A DNA stretch of 64,000 bases from Pseudoxanthomonas sangjuensis (GTDB lineage Bacteria; Pseudomonadota; Gammaproteobacteria; Xanthomonadales; Xanthomonadaceae). The notes beneath the pieces are model-generated. The model did not search any database, was not told the origin of the DNA, and saw only the letters and a program-made list of their open reading frames with translations. The position numbers and the translations under genes were made by a program. This document shows, in pieces, positions 56,485-64,000 of this stretch. The stretch lies in assembly GCF_010211755.1 (NCBI RefSeq), contig NZ_PDWR01000003.1:117522-181521 (forward strand), read 5' to 3'. How positions within the stretch are numbered: position 1 is the first letter of the stretch; each line of letters starts with the position of its first letter.

Positions 56485-56544
56485 GTAGCCGAAACCGGCG
56501 GGTTTGTCGCCCCGTCCGGTCAATGCGTCCGGCCGGGACGGCGG

Positions 56545-59151
56545 TCAGTGGTAGTTGATGCGGAAGGTCACCCCGTACATCGCCGGCGCGCCGAGGAAGG
56601 CGTCGTAGGTGTTGCCGGGATTGCCCGGTTCCGGCGTGCCCAGCGCCTGCAGCGGCCCGTCGAAGCCGACCTGCACGTAGTCCTCGTCGAAGATGTTGGT
56701 GCCCCACAGTTCGACCGACCAGCGCTTGTTGCGCGCGCCGACGACGAAGCGGGCGTTGACCACGGTATAGGCGTCCTGCAGCTTCTCCGCGTCCAGGTCC
56801 GAACCGGTGTTGTACTCGGACATGTACTTGGCGCCGATGTTGAAGCGGCCAACCAGGCTGGCGCCGAAATCCCAGTCGTAGGTCGCCGAGGCCGACCCTG
56901 ACCACTTCGGCGCGAAGCTCATCTGCGCGCCGGGCAGCTTGTACAGCGGGCCGGGGTAGACGAAGTCGCTGCCGGGGATGTCGTCGCCGTACTTGGTGTC
57001 GGCGTACATCAGGCCGGCCTGCAGCATCAGGCCGGGCGCGGCCTTCGGCTGCCACAGGATCTCGCTGTCCAGGCCCTGCGACACCACCTCGGGGATCGAG
57101 CGCACCACGAAGCTGGTGCCGAGGAAGCTGTTGAGCTGGAAATCGTCGTAGGTCTGGTGGAACAGCGTGGCGTTGAGCAGCAGGTTGCCGTCGGCCCAGG
57201 TGGTCTTGGCGCCCAGCTCGTAGCTGTCGACGAATTCGCCGGGGAACGAGGTGTCGGCCGTGGTCGGATTGATCGGCAGCGGATTGGTCGCGATGGCCGC
57301 CTGGGTGCGGTCGAGGTTGAAGCCACCGGCCTTGTAGCCGCGCGCCGCCGACGCATAGGTCATCACGTGCTCGTTCCAGCGGTAGGCGGCCTTCAGCGTG
57401 CCCGACCACTCCTTCTCCTCGCGTTCCTGGTGGGGCGTGCGGCCGTCGTGCAGCACGTTGGTCCACGGCAGGCAACTGAAGCTGACGATGTTGCCGATCA
57501 GGCTCTGCTGCGTCGCCGGCGGCAACGAGGCGAACGGCACGCCGCGCGCGGTCAGCGCCGCGGCGATGCGGCCGATCGCGGCCTGGCTGATGCCGGCGGG
57601 GCCGAAATACGACGCGCAGCCGGGGCTGCCGTTGGGATTGTCGTAGACGGCATCCAGCGTCTTCTTCTCGTGCGTGTAGCGCAGGCCCAGGGTCAGGTCG
57701 AGCGCGTCGGTGGCGTGCCAGGTGTTGTTGGTGAAGATGGCCGCGTTCTTCGCGTTCTGCTTGTACTTGTCCAGGGCGCCGAGCCCGGCGAACACGGTGC
57801 CGGGCGCGCGGCCGGTGGCGTCGGCGAGGAAGGTCGCCGCGTTCGGCAGCGTGGCCAGCGCCGGGTTGATCCGCGACAGCAGGCCGATCGACAGGTACGG
57901 TTCGTAGGCCGGGCCGATGCGGTAGCTCTCGGTGCGGTCCAGATCCTCGTCGGCGTAGAACAGTCCGACCAGCCAGTCGACCTTGTCGGTGGCGCCGGTC
58001 AGGCGCAGTTCCTGGCTGAAGGTCTCGAAGCCGTTGAACGACTCGTCCTCGTCCGGGTTCATGTAGATCAGGTCGGCCGTGCTGAAGTCGAAGTCGCGGC
58101 CGTTGATCGCCTGCCAGTCGCGTACCGCGGTGATCGAGGTCAGGGTGGCGCCGCCGAACGCGGACAGGTTCCAGTCGACCTGCGCCTGCACGCCCTTGTC
58201 CTTGATGTCCTGCGCGGTGCTGCGGTTGCTGTAGGCCAGCCGCTTCCACGGGTCGGCCGGGATCGCGATCGCGTTGCCGCCGCCCAGCGCGTTGATCAGC
58301 GGCGCGGTGCTGCCGCTGATCAGCTGCACCGCGGTACAGCAGTTCTCTTCGCGGCTGGTGAAGTCGCCGGCGAGCAGGATCTCGACGTTGTCGGTCGGCT
58401 CCAGCAGCAGCTTGCCGCGCACGGTGTGGAAGTTCTGGTCGTAGTCGTCGGTCTCGGTGCGCGGACCGGCGCCGGTCTCCACGTCCATCCAGCCGTCGCG
58501 CTTGCGCTTGGCCGCGTACACGCTGAACGCGATGTTGTCGCCGAGCGCGTCGTTGTAGCTGCCGGCCACGCCGAGCGCGCCGTAGTTGCCGACGGTGACC
58601 TCGCCCTCGGCCAACTGCGAATAGCTCGGCTTGCGGGTGACCACGTTGATCACGCCCGCCGAGGTGTTCTTGCCGAACAGCGTGCCCTGCGGGCCCTTCA
58701 GCACCTCGATGCGCTCGAGCTGGCCCAGGTCGCCGAAGCCGACGCTGTTGCGCGGCCGGTACACGCCGTCGATGACCACGCCGACCGACGACTCCAGGCC
58801 GACGTTGTCGCCGACCGTGCCGATGCCGCGGATGCGCGCGGTGGTGATGGCCTCGTTCTGGGTGCTGGTGACGGTGAGGCCCGGCACCAGGATCTGCATG
58901 TCCTTGATGTCGCGCACGCTGGTGTCCTGCAGCAACTGCTCCGACAGCGCGGTCACCGCGATCGGCACGTCCTGCGCGGCTTCCACGCGCTTCTGCGCGG
59001 TCACCGTCATCGTCGCCAGCGTGGTGGGTTCGTCCTTCTTCTCGTCCGGCGCAGCCGGCGCGGCTTCCTGCGCATGGGCTTGCGACAACGCACACAGGGC
59101 GGCGAGCACCGCCAGCGACAGCAGACGGCACTGCGGTTTCGAAACAATCAT
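56545..59151 (-). CDS. TonB-dependent outer-membrane receptor
   Basis: An 868-residue receptor for uptake of a large nutrient. Signal peptide to QAHA (about 27), a TonB-box-like TLATMTVTA, plug domain with VEAAQDVPIAVTALSEQLLQD, RIRGIGTVGDNVGLESSVGV and FGDLGQLERIEVLKGPQGTLFGKNTSAGVINVVTRKP, then the barrel to the C-terminus. It is of the 'iron complex receptor' type frequent in sphingomonads and xanthomonads, where substrates also include sugars and other complexes. The last residues are FRINYH, so the usual terminal Phe is replaced by His. GGGAGGGG precedes ATG 59151. No Fur box is visible upstream. Confidence 0.9.
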   Translation of the reverse strand: MIVSKPQCRLLSLAVLAALCALSQAHAQEAAPAAPDEKKDEPTTLATMTVTAQKRVEAAQDVPIAVTALSEQLLQDTSVRDIKDMQILVPGLTVTSTQNEAITTARIRGIGTVGDNVGLESSVGVVIDGVYRPRNSVGFGDLGQLERIEVLKGPQGTLFGKNTSAGVINVVTRKPSYSQLAEGEVTVGNYGALGVAGSYNDALGDNIAFSVYAAKRKRDGWMDVETGAGPRTETDDYDQNFHTVRGKLLLEPTDNVEILLAGDFTSREENCCTAVQLISGSTAPLINALGGGNAIAIPADPWKRLAYSNRSTAQDIKDKGVQAQVDWNLSAFGGATLTSITAVRDWQAINGRDFDFSTADLIYMNPDEDESFNGFETFSQELRLTGATDKVDWLVGLFYADEDLDRTESYRIGPAYEPYLSIGLLSRINPALATLPNAATFLADATGRAPGTVFAGLGALDKYKQNAKNAAIFTNNTWHATDALDLTLGLRYTHEKKTLDAVYDNPNGSPGCASYFGPAGISQAAIGRIAAALTARGVPFASLPPATQQSLIGNIVSFSCLPWTNVLHDGRTPHQEREEKEWSGTLKAAYRWNEHVMTYASAARGYKAGGFNLDRTQAAIATNPLPINPTTADTSFPGEFVDSYELGAKTTWADGNLLLNATLFHQTYDDFQLNSFLGTSFVVRSIPEVVSQGLDSEILWQPKAAPGLMLQAGLMYADTKYGDDIPGSDFVYPGPLYKLPGAQMSFAPKWSGSASATYDWDFGASLVGRFNIGAKYMSEYNTGSDLDAEKLQDAYTVVNARFVVGARNKRWSVELWGTNIFDEDYVQVGFDGPLQALGTPEPGNPGNTYDAFLGAPAMYGVTFRINYH

Positions 59152-59454
59152 GGTGTCCCCTCCCAAGGTCATCCTGAACGTTCGGATCGTCGATTTTTCG
59201 GGTGTGACGCTGGTCGTGCGCGCCCACGCATCCGGCGCTTCCCCTGCACCCGGGCCGAAATTAACACCCCCATCACAAATCGGCATTTTGCGACGCACCC
59301 ATACGGCCCCGGGCGCAAGCGGATGGTCAACCGGCAGTACCGGAGCGCGGCCGGGCCGGCGCACTGCCGGGCTTGTTTGCGGTTCCGTCCCGGCCGTCCC
59401 CGGGCCTTCACCGCCCGCCCGGTCCGGCCCCGTCGCCGTTGATGGAGGTTCGGC
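59152..59454. other. Gap between TonB receptor and PepSY gene
   Basis: 303 bases with no supported gene. It must hold the receptor promoter. The only structure noticed is the partial palindrome ATCC-GAACGTTC-A-GGAT near 59173-59189 (on the plus strand ATCCTGAACGTTCGGAT), about 30 bases before the start codon, which could be an operator. No U-run terminator for the PepSY operon is evident. Confidence 0.4.
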
Positions 59455-60984
59455 TCAGCGCAGCGACCACACGCTGTTCGGGTCGCCGTCCGACCCGCGG
59501 CGCAACGTGGCCCGCGCCATGCGCCAGAACACAAGCGCCATGGCCAGCGCGATGGCATCGACGAAGAAGCGCTGCCAGTGGCCATGCACGAACGCCGCGG
59601 GCAGGTGTTCGCCCGAGCCGAGCCAGCCGGCCAGCGGAATGGCCGCGGTCAACAGCGCGCACAGCCACAGCAGTTCGTGCCCGGCGCGCGCCGGCCGGCG
59701 CAGCGCGGCCCACGCGACGCTGGCGAAGAAGACGATGAAGTAGAGGCGCGGCGCCCAGGCTTCCGGCAGCAGCGCCCCGGCCAGGAACGCCGCCGACACG
59801 CCGGCCACGCAACCCAGGCAGACGCCCAGCGTCAGCGCCGCCATCACCCGGGTGCGGCGCGGCTGTTCGGGCTGGCGGCGCTTGCGCCGCGCCTCGATCC
59901 ACAGCAGGTTGCCGCTGTAGAACAGGAACGCGCCGGCCAGGCCGAGCGCGAAGTACAGCCACTTCACCGCGTATTCGCCGAAGTTGCCGAAATGCAGCGT
60001 GTACAGGCCGTACAGCAGCGCCCTGCCCGGCGTGTAGTGGCGCGGCTCGGAAACGGCGACCACGTCGCCGCTCGTGGCGTCCAGGGCGACACCGGCCAGA
60101 TTGCTCAGGCGGCGCTGCGCGACGGCGCCGTAGACCGTGGCCCGGGCGTTGGCATCGCCGGCATTGTCGAAATCGATTCCCTCGGCCCGCAGCCCCGGGA
60201 CGGCCGCTTCCGCCCGGCGCAGCAATTCCGCCACCGGCAGCATCGGCCTGGCCACCCCGGCCGGCGCCACGTGCGGCGCGACTTCGAAATCCGCTTCCAG
60301 CACCTGCATCAGCTTGCCGTCGTAGACCAGCGACTGGAACGGCGCCAGCAGCAGGATGCCGATGGTCAGCACCGCGCCGCTCCAGGCGAAGACGACATGG
60401 AACGGCAGCGACAGCATGCCGACCACGTTGTGCGCGTCCTGCCACAGCCGCTTGATGTTCCTGCCCAATCGCAGCGCGAACAGGTCCTTGAAGAATCCCG
60501 GTGCGTAGATCGCCACGCCGCTGACCAGCGCGAGCCCGTACAGGATGCAGACCACGCCGAACAGGTAGGTACCGAAGGCGCGCGGCAACCCGGCGGTGAA
60601 ATGCAGGTCGTAGACGAAATCGACGAAACCCGAACGCGGCGGCGTTTCCTCCAGCACGGCGACGTCGTCGGGAACGAAACGCCGCTGCTCGCCGCGCGAT
60701 TCGTCGTACCAGTAGACCGACGGCTGCGGGCCGTGCTCGCCGGGCAGCACCAGGTAGACGCCGCCTTCCTCCAGCGGCTGCTCCAGCACCGCGTCGAGCA
60801 AGGCCTGCGAACGCCCGACCGGATCCGCGGCCGCCCGCCCGGCCGCCGGCCGCTGCCAGTCGCCGAGTTCGTGGGTGAACACGGTGATCGCGCCGGCGTA
60901 GAACGCGATGAACAACAGCATGCCGGCAAGCAGCCCGACCCAGGTATGCAGCGACAGGAAGGTGCGCAGCGTCGCCGCCTTCAT
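59455..60984 (-). CDS. PepSY-domain membrane protein (iron-regulated type)
   Basis: A 509-residue membrane protein with a PepSY-TM layout: N-terminal helix LHTWVGLLAGMLLFIAFYAGAITVF, DFVYDLHFTAGLPRAFGTYLFGVV (conserved His in LHF), SLPFHVVFAWSGAVLTIGILLL, PGRALLYGLYTLHFGNFGEYAV and four further helices. Such proteins often accompany siderophore receptors and are thought to reduce or release iron at the inner membrane. It overlaps the DUF3649-like gene by four bases and is the last gene of the operon headed by the receptor at 63676. Confidence 0.85.
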   Translation of the reverse strand: MKAATLRTFLSLHTWVGLLAGMLLFIAFYAGAITVFTHELGDWQRPAAGRAAADPVGRSQALLDAVLEQPLEEGGVYLVLPGEHGPQPSVYWYDESRGEQRRFVPDDVAVLEETPPRSGFVDFVYDLHFTAGLPRAFGTYLFGVVCILYGLALVSGVAIYAPGFFKDLFALRLGRNIKRLWQDAHNVVGMLSLPFHVVFAWSGAVLTIGILLLAPFQSLVYDGKLMQVLEADFEVAPHVAPAGVARPMLPVAELLRRAEAAVPGLRAEGIDFDNAGDANARATVYGAVAQRRLSNLAGVALDATSGDVVAVSEPRHYTPGRALLYGLYTLHFGNFGEYAVKWLYFALGLAGAFLFYSGNLLWIEARRKRRQPEQPRRTRVMAALTLGVCLGCVAGVSAAFLAGALLPEAWAPRLYFIVFFASVAWAALRRPARAGHELLWLCALLTAAIPLAGWLGSGEHLPAAFVHGHWQRFFVDAIALAMALVFWRMARATLRRGSDGDPNSVWSLR

Positions 60985-61253
60985 GCGCCCGCCCCGGCCC
61001 AGCCGAGCCATTTCGACAGATGGATCAGCGCGAAGCACAGCAGCGTCGCGCCGCCCAGCCACAGCCATGCGCGCAGCCCGCTCCTGAAGGCGAAGGCCAG
61101 CGACATCGCACCGATCCAAACCGGGAACGACATCAGCAACCACGGCAAGGCGACGATCTCCTGCCTGCCCGGCCACAGCAACGCGATCAATCCCACGAGG
61201 CCGACCGTCAGCGGCAGTCCCAGCAGCGCGGCGGCCAGCGATCTAGCCCACAT
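60981..61253 (-). CDS. Small membrane protein of iron-uptake operon (DUF3649-like)
   Basis: A 90-residue protein with three hydrophobic segments (SLAAALLGLPLTVGLVGLIALLW, LPWLLMSFPVWIGAMSLAFAF, WLWLGGATLLCFALIHLSKW). Small proteins of this length lie between the receptor and the PepSY gene in xanthomonad and pseudomonad iron operons. ATG 61253 overlaps the upstream gene by 11 bases. The exact family name is inferred from context and length. It overlaps PepSY by four bases. Confidence 0.65.
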   Translation of the reverse strand: MWARSLAAALLGLPLTVGLVGLIALLWPGRQEIVALPWLLMSFPVWIGAMSLAFAFRSGLRAWLWLGGATLLCFALIHLSKWLGWAGAGA

Positions 61254-61533
61254 GGCCGCGCTCCCCGCGGGGCGCGCCGCGCGCCTGCCGCCATGCATCG
61301 ATGTACGGCAGCAGCACCGCTGCCAGCATGACCGCCGCCGATGCCGCGAACACGCCCGCCCAGGTGCCGAGCGCCGCGATCGCCGCCGCGAGCGCGAACG
61401 CGACGCACAGCCACGCCGCGACGCGCAGTGCGCGCGCATGCCCGCGCGCGCGTTGCCACAACCGCTGGTGCGCGCAGGCCAGGTAGAAGCCGAGCGCGGC
61501 CAGCAACGAGAGGAAGAGATAGGCTGCCGTCAT
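61243..61533 (-). CDS. Small membrane protein of iron-uptake operon (DUF3325-like)
   Basis: A 96-residue protein with three membrane segments: YLFLSLLAALGFYLACAHQRL, ALRVAAWLCVAFALAAAIAALG and a third at FAASAAVMLAAVLLPYI. The pattern CAHQRLW near residue 20 and the length are those of the DUF3325 family, which stands next to siderophore receptor genes. It begins 22 bases after the receptor stop and overlaps the next gene by 11 bases, so the operon runs receptor, DUF3325, DUF3649-like, PepSY. Confidence 0.7.
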   Translation of the reverse strand: MTAAYLFLSLLAALGFYLACAHQRLWQRARGHARALRVAAWLCVAFALAAAIAALGTWAGVFAASAAVMLAAVLLPYIDAWRQARGAPRGERGHVG

Positions 61534-61555
61534 GTCGGTGGCTCGTCGATCGCCG

Positions 61556-63676
61556 TCAGAACCGCCAGTCCAGGCTCAGCGAGTAGTTGCGCGGCGCGCC
61601 GTAGTAGCCGACCTGGTAGAGGCTGGTGACGTATTTCTCGTCGGCCAGGTTGTTGGCGTTGAGCCGCAGGGTGGCGTTCGGCACGAAGTCCCACGCAACG
61701 AAGGCGTTCAGCACCGCATACGCAGCCTGCCGGACCGTGTAGCCGGTGTAACTGTCGAGGCCCGAAGTCCTGCTCTGCCAGCGACCGCCCAGGCCGAAGG
61801 CAAGCGCCGGGTACGACGGCAGCTTCGCCGCCACCTGCAGGTTGGCGGTGTGGCGCGGGTACCATTCGTAGACGTCTTCGCCGTCGGGCCCGGTCAGTTC
61901 CAGCGTGGTGTAGCCGAGCACGGCGCTGACGTGGTCGCCCAGCCGGCCGACGGCCTCGAACTCGAAACCCTCGGACTCGACGTCGATGCCGGTGTAGTAG
62001 TACTGCAGGTCCCCGGTCACGCCGGCGTAGGTGGACAAGCCCTCTTGTTCGGCGCGGAACCAGGCCAGCGTGGTCAGCAGGCGCTTGCCGAGCCAGTCCT
62101 TCTTCACGCCGACCTCGTAGTTCACGCCCTTCGATGGGTCGAGGTAGTTGCGGTCGATGTCGTACTGGTCCTGCGGCTGGTAGATGTCGGAATAGCTGAC
62201 ATAGCCAAGCAGGCTGTCGGTGAAGTCGTAGGTCAGGCCGCCGTACGGGCTGGTCTCGCGTTCGGTCTGGTCGAACAGCACGCCGGAGTTGTCGCCGTCG
62301 CGGTGGTACTCGGCGAAGTTGAAGCCGACGACCGCCTTGAACCGGTCGGTGAGCGCCAGCCGGGCGACGCCGTAGACGCGCTTGAGCCGCTGGTCGAGCA
62401 CGCTGTAGAAGGTCTTCGGCCCCCAGTCCGGTTCCGGCACCGCGTTGCCGGCATAGGGGAAGCCCGGCAGTGCATCGAAGCCCGAATCCGGGGCATGGTT
62501 CCAGTACGTCTGCTCGCTGCGCGCGACGCTCGCGCCGAGGATCGCCTCGTGCTCGCGACCGAACAGCGTGTAGCGGCCGCCGACCGAGACATCGCCCAGG
62601 TGGGCGGTGGTTTCGTCGACGTACTTGCCGGGCCAGCCGTAGAGGCCTTCGCCGGTCTGCGGATCCAGGCCGGTGCTGCTGTAGGCGAAGAACAACTGGT
62701 CGTCGTTGCCGCTGCGGCGGTAGTTGTAGGAGGCCTTGAGCCGCCAGTCCGGCGACAGTTCGTGGGTGTATTCGGCGAATCCGTTCTGGGTCGTCGTGTT
62801 CCAGTAGGTCCAGTCCTGGGTCGTCGACGCGCTGGTGTCGAATTCCGCCTGCGTGCCGTCGTTGTTGACCAGCGTCAGCGCGCCCCACATGTTGCCGTCG
62901 GTCCTGTTCGCCTGCCAGGCGTAGCCCAGCGCCAACGTGCCGCGCTCGCCGACCTGGCCATCGACCACGCCGTAGAGGAAGCTGCGGTCGTTCGCGAAAT
63001 CGCGCAGGTGCGACCCGCCCTCCTCGTGGGCGGCCACGATGCGCGCGGCCCAGCGGCCGTCGTCGGTGACCGGCGACGAATAGTCGCCCTGGATGCGCCG
63101 GTTGTCCCACGAGCCGGCGCTGATGCCGACGCCGCCCTGCCCTTCATTGGTCGGCCGCTTGCGCACGTAGTTGACCGTGCCCGCCGCATTGCCCACGCCG
63201 GTCAGCAGGCCGTTCGCGCCGCGGATCACCTCCAGCTCCTCGTAGCCGTAGGAATCCAGCGCGCCGGTGACGATGCCCCAGTCGTTGGGCAGGCCCACGC
63301 CGTCGATCTGGTTGTTCTTGATCTCGAAACCGCGCGCGGCGTAGTTGGTGCGGTTGGTTTCCCACTCCTCGACGCTGATGCCGGTCGCCAGGCGCAGTGC
63401 GTCGTTGATGGTGTCGGCGCCGAACTGCTCCATCTGCTCGCGGGAAACGACGCTGATCGACTGCGGCGTCGCCTTGATGTCGAGGTCGAGGCCGGTGGCG
63501 CCGCTGCTCACGCGCTGGGCGCGCTGGGCGACGACCAGGACGGCATCCAGCTCGGTGGCACCGGGCCCGGACGCGTCGTCGGCAGGCTGGGCATGGGAGT
63601 GGGCGGCGGCCAGCAGGCCGGCGGCCAGCAGGGAAATGCATGGAAAGCCGGCCCGGCGGCGGGAAGCGTTAGGCAT
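61556..63676 (-). CDS. TonB-dependent siderophore receptor
   Basis: A 706-residue outer-membrane receptor for a ferric siderophore. Signal peptide to HSHAQ (about residue 30), TELDAVLVVAQ as the TonB-box region, plug with DLDIKATPQSISVVSREQMEQ, INDALRLATGISVEEWETNRTNYAARGFEI and the siderophore-receptor marker YEELEVIRGANGLLTGVGNAAGTVNYVRKRP. The barrel ends LSLDWRF, with the terminal Phe used by the assembly machinery. It heads a four-gene operon. A Fur box lies 67 bases upstream, so low iron should switch it on. Siderophore type unknown. Confidence 0.93.
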   Translation of the reverse strand: MPNASRRRAGFPCISLLAAGLLAAAHSHAQPADDASGPGATELDAVLVVAQRAQRVSSGATGLDLDIKATPQSISVVSREQMEQFGADTINDALRLATGISVEEWETNRTNYAARGFEIKNNQIDGVGLPNDWGIVTGALDSYGYEELEVIRGANGLLTGVGNAAGTVNYVRKRPTNEGQGGVGISAGSWDNRRIQGDYSSPVTDDGRWAARIVAAHEEGGSHLRDFANDRSFLYGVVDGQVGERGTLALGYAWQANRTDGNMWGALTLVNNDGTQAEFDTSASTTQDWTYWNTTTQNGFAEYTHELSPDWRLKASYNYRRSGNDDQLFFAYSSTGLDPQTGEGLYGWPGKYVDETTAHLGDVSVGGRYTLFGREHEAILGASVARSEQTYWNHAPDSGFDALPGFPYAGNAVPEPDWGPKTFYSVLDQRLKRVYGVARLALTDRFKAVVGFNFAEYHRDGDNSGVLFDQTERETSPYGGLTYDFTDSLLGYVSYSDIYQPQDQYDIDRNYLDPSKGVNYEVGVKKDWLGKRLLTTLAWFRAEQEGLSTYAGVTGDLQYYYTGIDVESEGFEFEAVGRLGDHVSAVLGYTTLELTGPDGEDVYEWYPRHTANLQVAAKLPSYPALAFGLGGRWQSRTSGLDSYTGYTVRQAAYAVLNAFVAWDFVPNATLRLNANNLADEKYVTSLYQVGYYGAPRNYSLSLDWRF

Positions 63677-63742
63677 GGATGGGGTCCCCGATGGGTCATT
63701 GGGGACGCGGCGATCTGGCTAACGTCCGACCCCACCATCTTA

Positions 63743-63761
63743 AATGATAATAATTGTCATT
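63743..63761. promoter_or_regulatory. Fur box
   Basis: AATGATAATAATTGTCATT contains the 7-1-7 pattern TGATAAT-A-ATTGTCA, one base off a perfect Fur site. It is upstream of the siderophore receptor (start 63676), and 220 bases before the plus-strand ATG at 63984. Confidence 0.88.
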
Positions 63762-63897
63762 AACAACCATGTCCTGCCTTGCCGCGGCTTCCGCCCTGCC
63801 CGTCGGTGAGCCGGCACCGGAAGCGGCGCCGCAACCCTCCGGCATCGGCGCCTCCCGCGGGCGGGTAGACTTGGTCCCTTTCCGCCTTGTCCCGCCC

Positions 63898-63954
63898 CTG
63901 TCGCTTACACCCATCTCACGCTGCCGACGACGCGGCTAGTCGTCGAGCATGGGT
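63898..63954 (+). promoter_or_regulatory. Structured leader before the last gene
   Basis: Outer arms ACCCAT (63909-63914) and ATGGGT (63949-63954), inner arms CGACGA (63925-63930) and TCGTCG (63940-63945), loop of nine bases. It ends 29 bases before ATG 63984. It might be an RNA leader with a regulatory role or a DNA palindrome. Its left part resembles the Tn5/Nextera adapter with four mismatches. Confidence 0.45.
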
Positions 63955-63983
63955 GCGCTCTGCAGGTTACAGAAGAAACGAGC

Positions 63984-64000
63984 ATGAACGCGCATATGCA
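63984..64000 (+). CDS. Start of a further gene, cut by window edge
   Basis: ATG 63984 begins MNAHM, followed by the window edge. The A/G-rich AGAAGAAACGAG upstream may contain a weak ribosome-binding site. Too short to identify. Confidence 0.35.

Larger units (their letters stand above)
63677..63983. other. Intergenic region with Fur box and structured leader
   Basis: 307 bases divide the siderophore receptor operon (minus) from the next gene (plus). The region holds the Fur box (63743-63761) and the stem-loop (63898-63954). I see nothing else with confidence. Confidence 0.5.

Overview
The window is a high-GC (roughly 70% by eye) chromosomal segment that looks like a Lysobacter/Luteimonas/Thermomonas-type member of the Xanthomonadaceae (Lysobacteraceae). 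Grounds: the lexA-recA-(accessory)-recX-alaS-csrA-tRNA block typical of xanthomonads, a LexA box of the Xanthomonas TAGTAGTAATACTA type, GTAG-headed palindromic elements like those of Stenotrophomonas, and a large exopolysaccharide (EPS) locus built from the gene families usually linked to XrtA/PEP-CTERM systems. No exosortase or PEP-CTERM protein is visible inside the window.

Region 1 (about 0.3-45.4 kb) is one EPS locus in alternating strand blocks. galE (minus) faces a plus-strand assembly operon: a TviB-like UDP-HexNAc dehydrogenase, a UDP-uronate 4-epimerase, an outer-membrane export lipoprotein, a chain-length protein, a BY-kinase-like protein with a degraded P-loop, a beta-barrel protein and two tandem heparinase II/III-like lyases. 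A tightly coupled eight-gene minus block (21.6 to 12.5 kb) carries a deacetylase, an O-antigen polymerase/ligase-like protein, a flippase, a PaaK/CapK-like ligase, GT4, a second deacetylase, a membrane-anchored protein of unknown function and GT2. A plus block (21.8-28.8 kb) encodes a J-domain membrane protein, a methyltransferase, a glycosyltransferase, an oxidoreductase-epimerase fusion and two FemAB/GNAT-like acyltransferases. Then come GNAT and acyltransferase-3 genes (minus), GT4, asparagine synthase and a methyltransferase (plus), a soluble sugar dehydrogenase lipoprotein (minus), a compact ACP / acyl-AMP ligase / NAD synthase-like / GNAT module (plus), a third deacetylase, GT2, the initiating sugar-1-phosphate transferase and a secreted beta-helix protein.

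Read together, the locus makes nucleotide sugars including a uronic acid, loads the lipid carrier, elongates, flips, polymerises and exports the chain, and decorates it heavily (deacetylation, acylation, methylation, possibly amidation); secreted lyases or a beta-helix enzyme may trim it.

Region 2 (45.6-52.9 kb) is housekeeping: tRNA-Arg(ACG), tRNA-Ser(GCT), csrA, alaS, recX, a TfoX-N protein, a YjbR protein, recA and lexA, all on the minus strand. The lexA promoter is nearly ideal, carries the LexA box over its -10 and predicts a leaderless mRNA.

Region 3 (52.9-54.2 kb) is a visibly AT-richer insertion with a P63C-domain gene under two large inverted repeats that look like an autoregulatory operator. 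Region 4 (54.2-63.98 kb, minus strand) holds an AarF/UbiB-family kinase, a CinA-type amidohydrolase, a TonB-dependent receptor and a Fur-box-controlled siderophore receptor operon with two small membrane proteins and a PepSY protein. The window ends at the start of another plus-strand gene preceded by a strongly structured leader.
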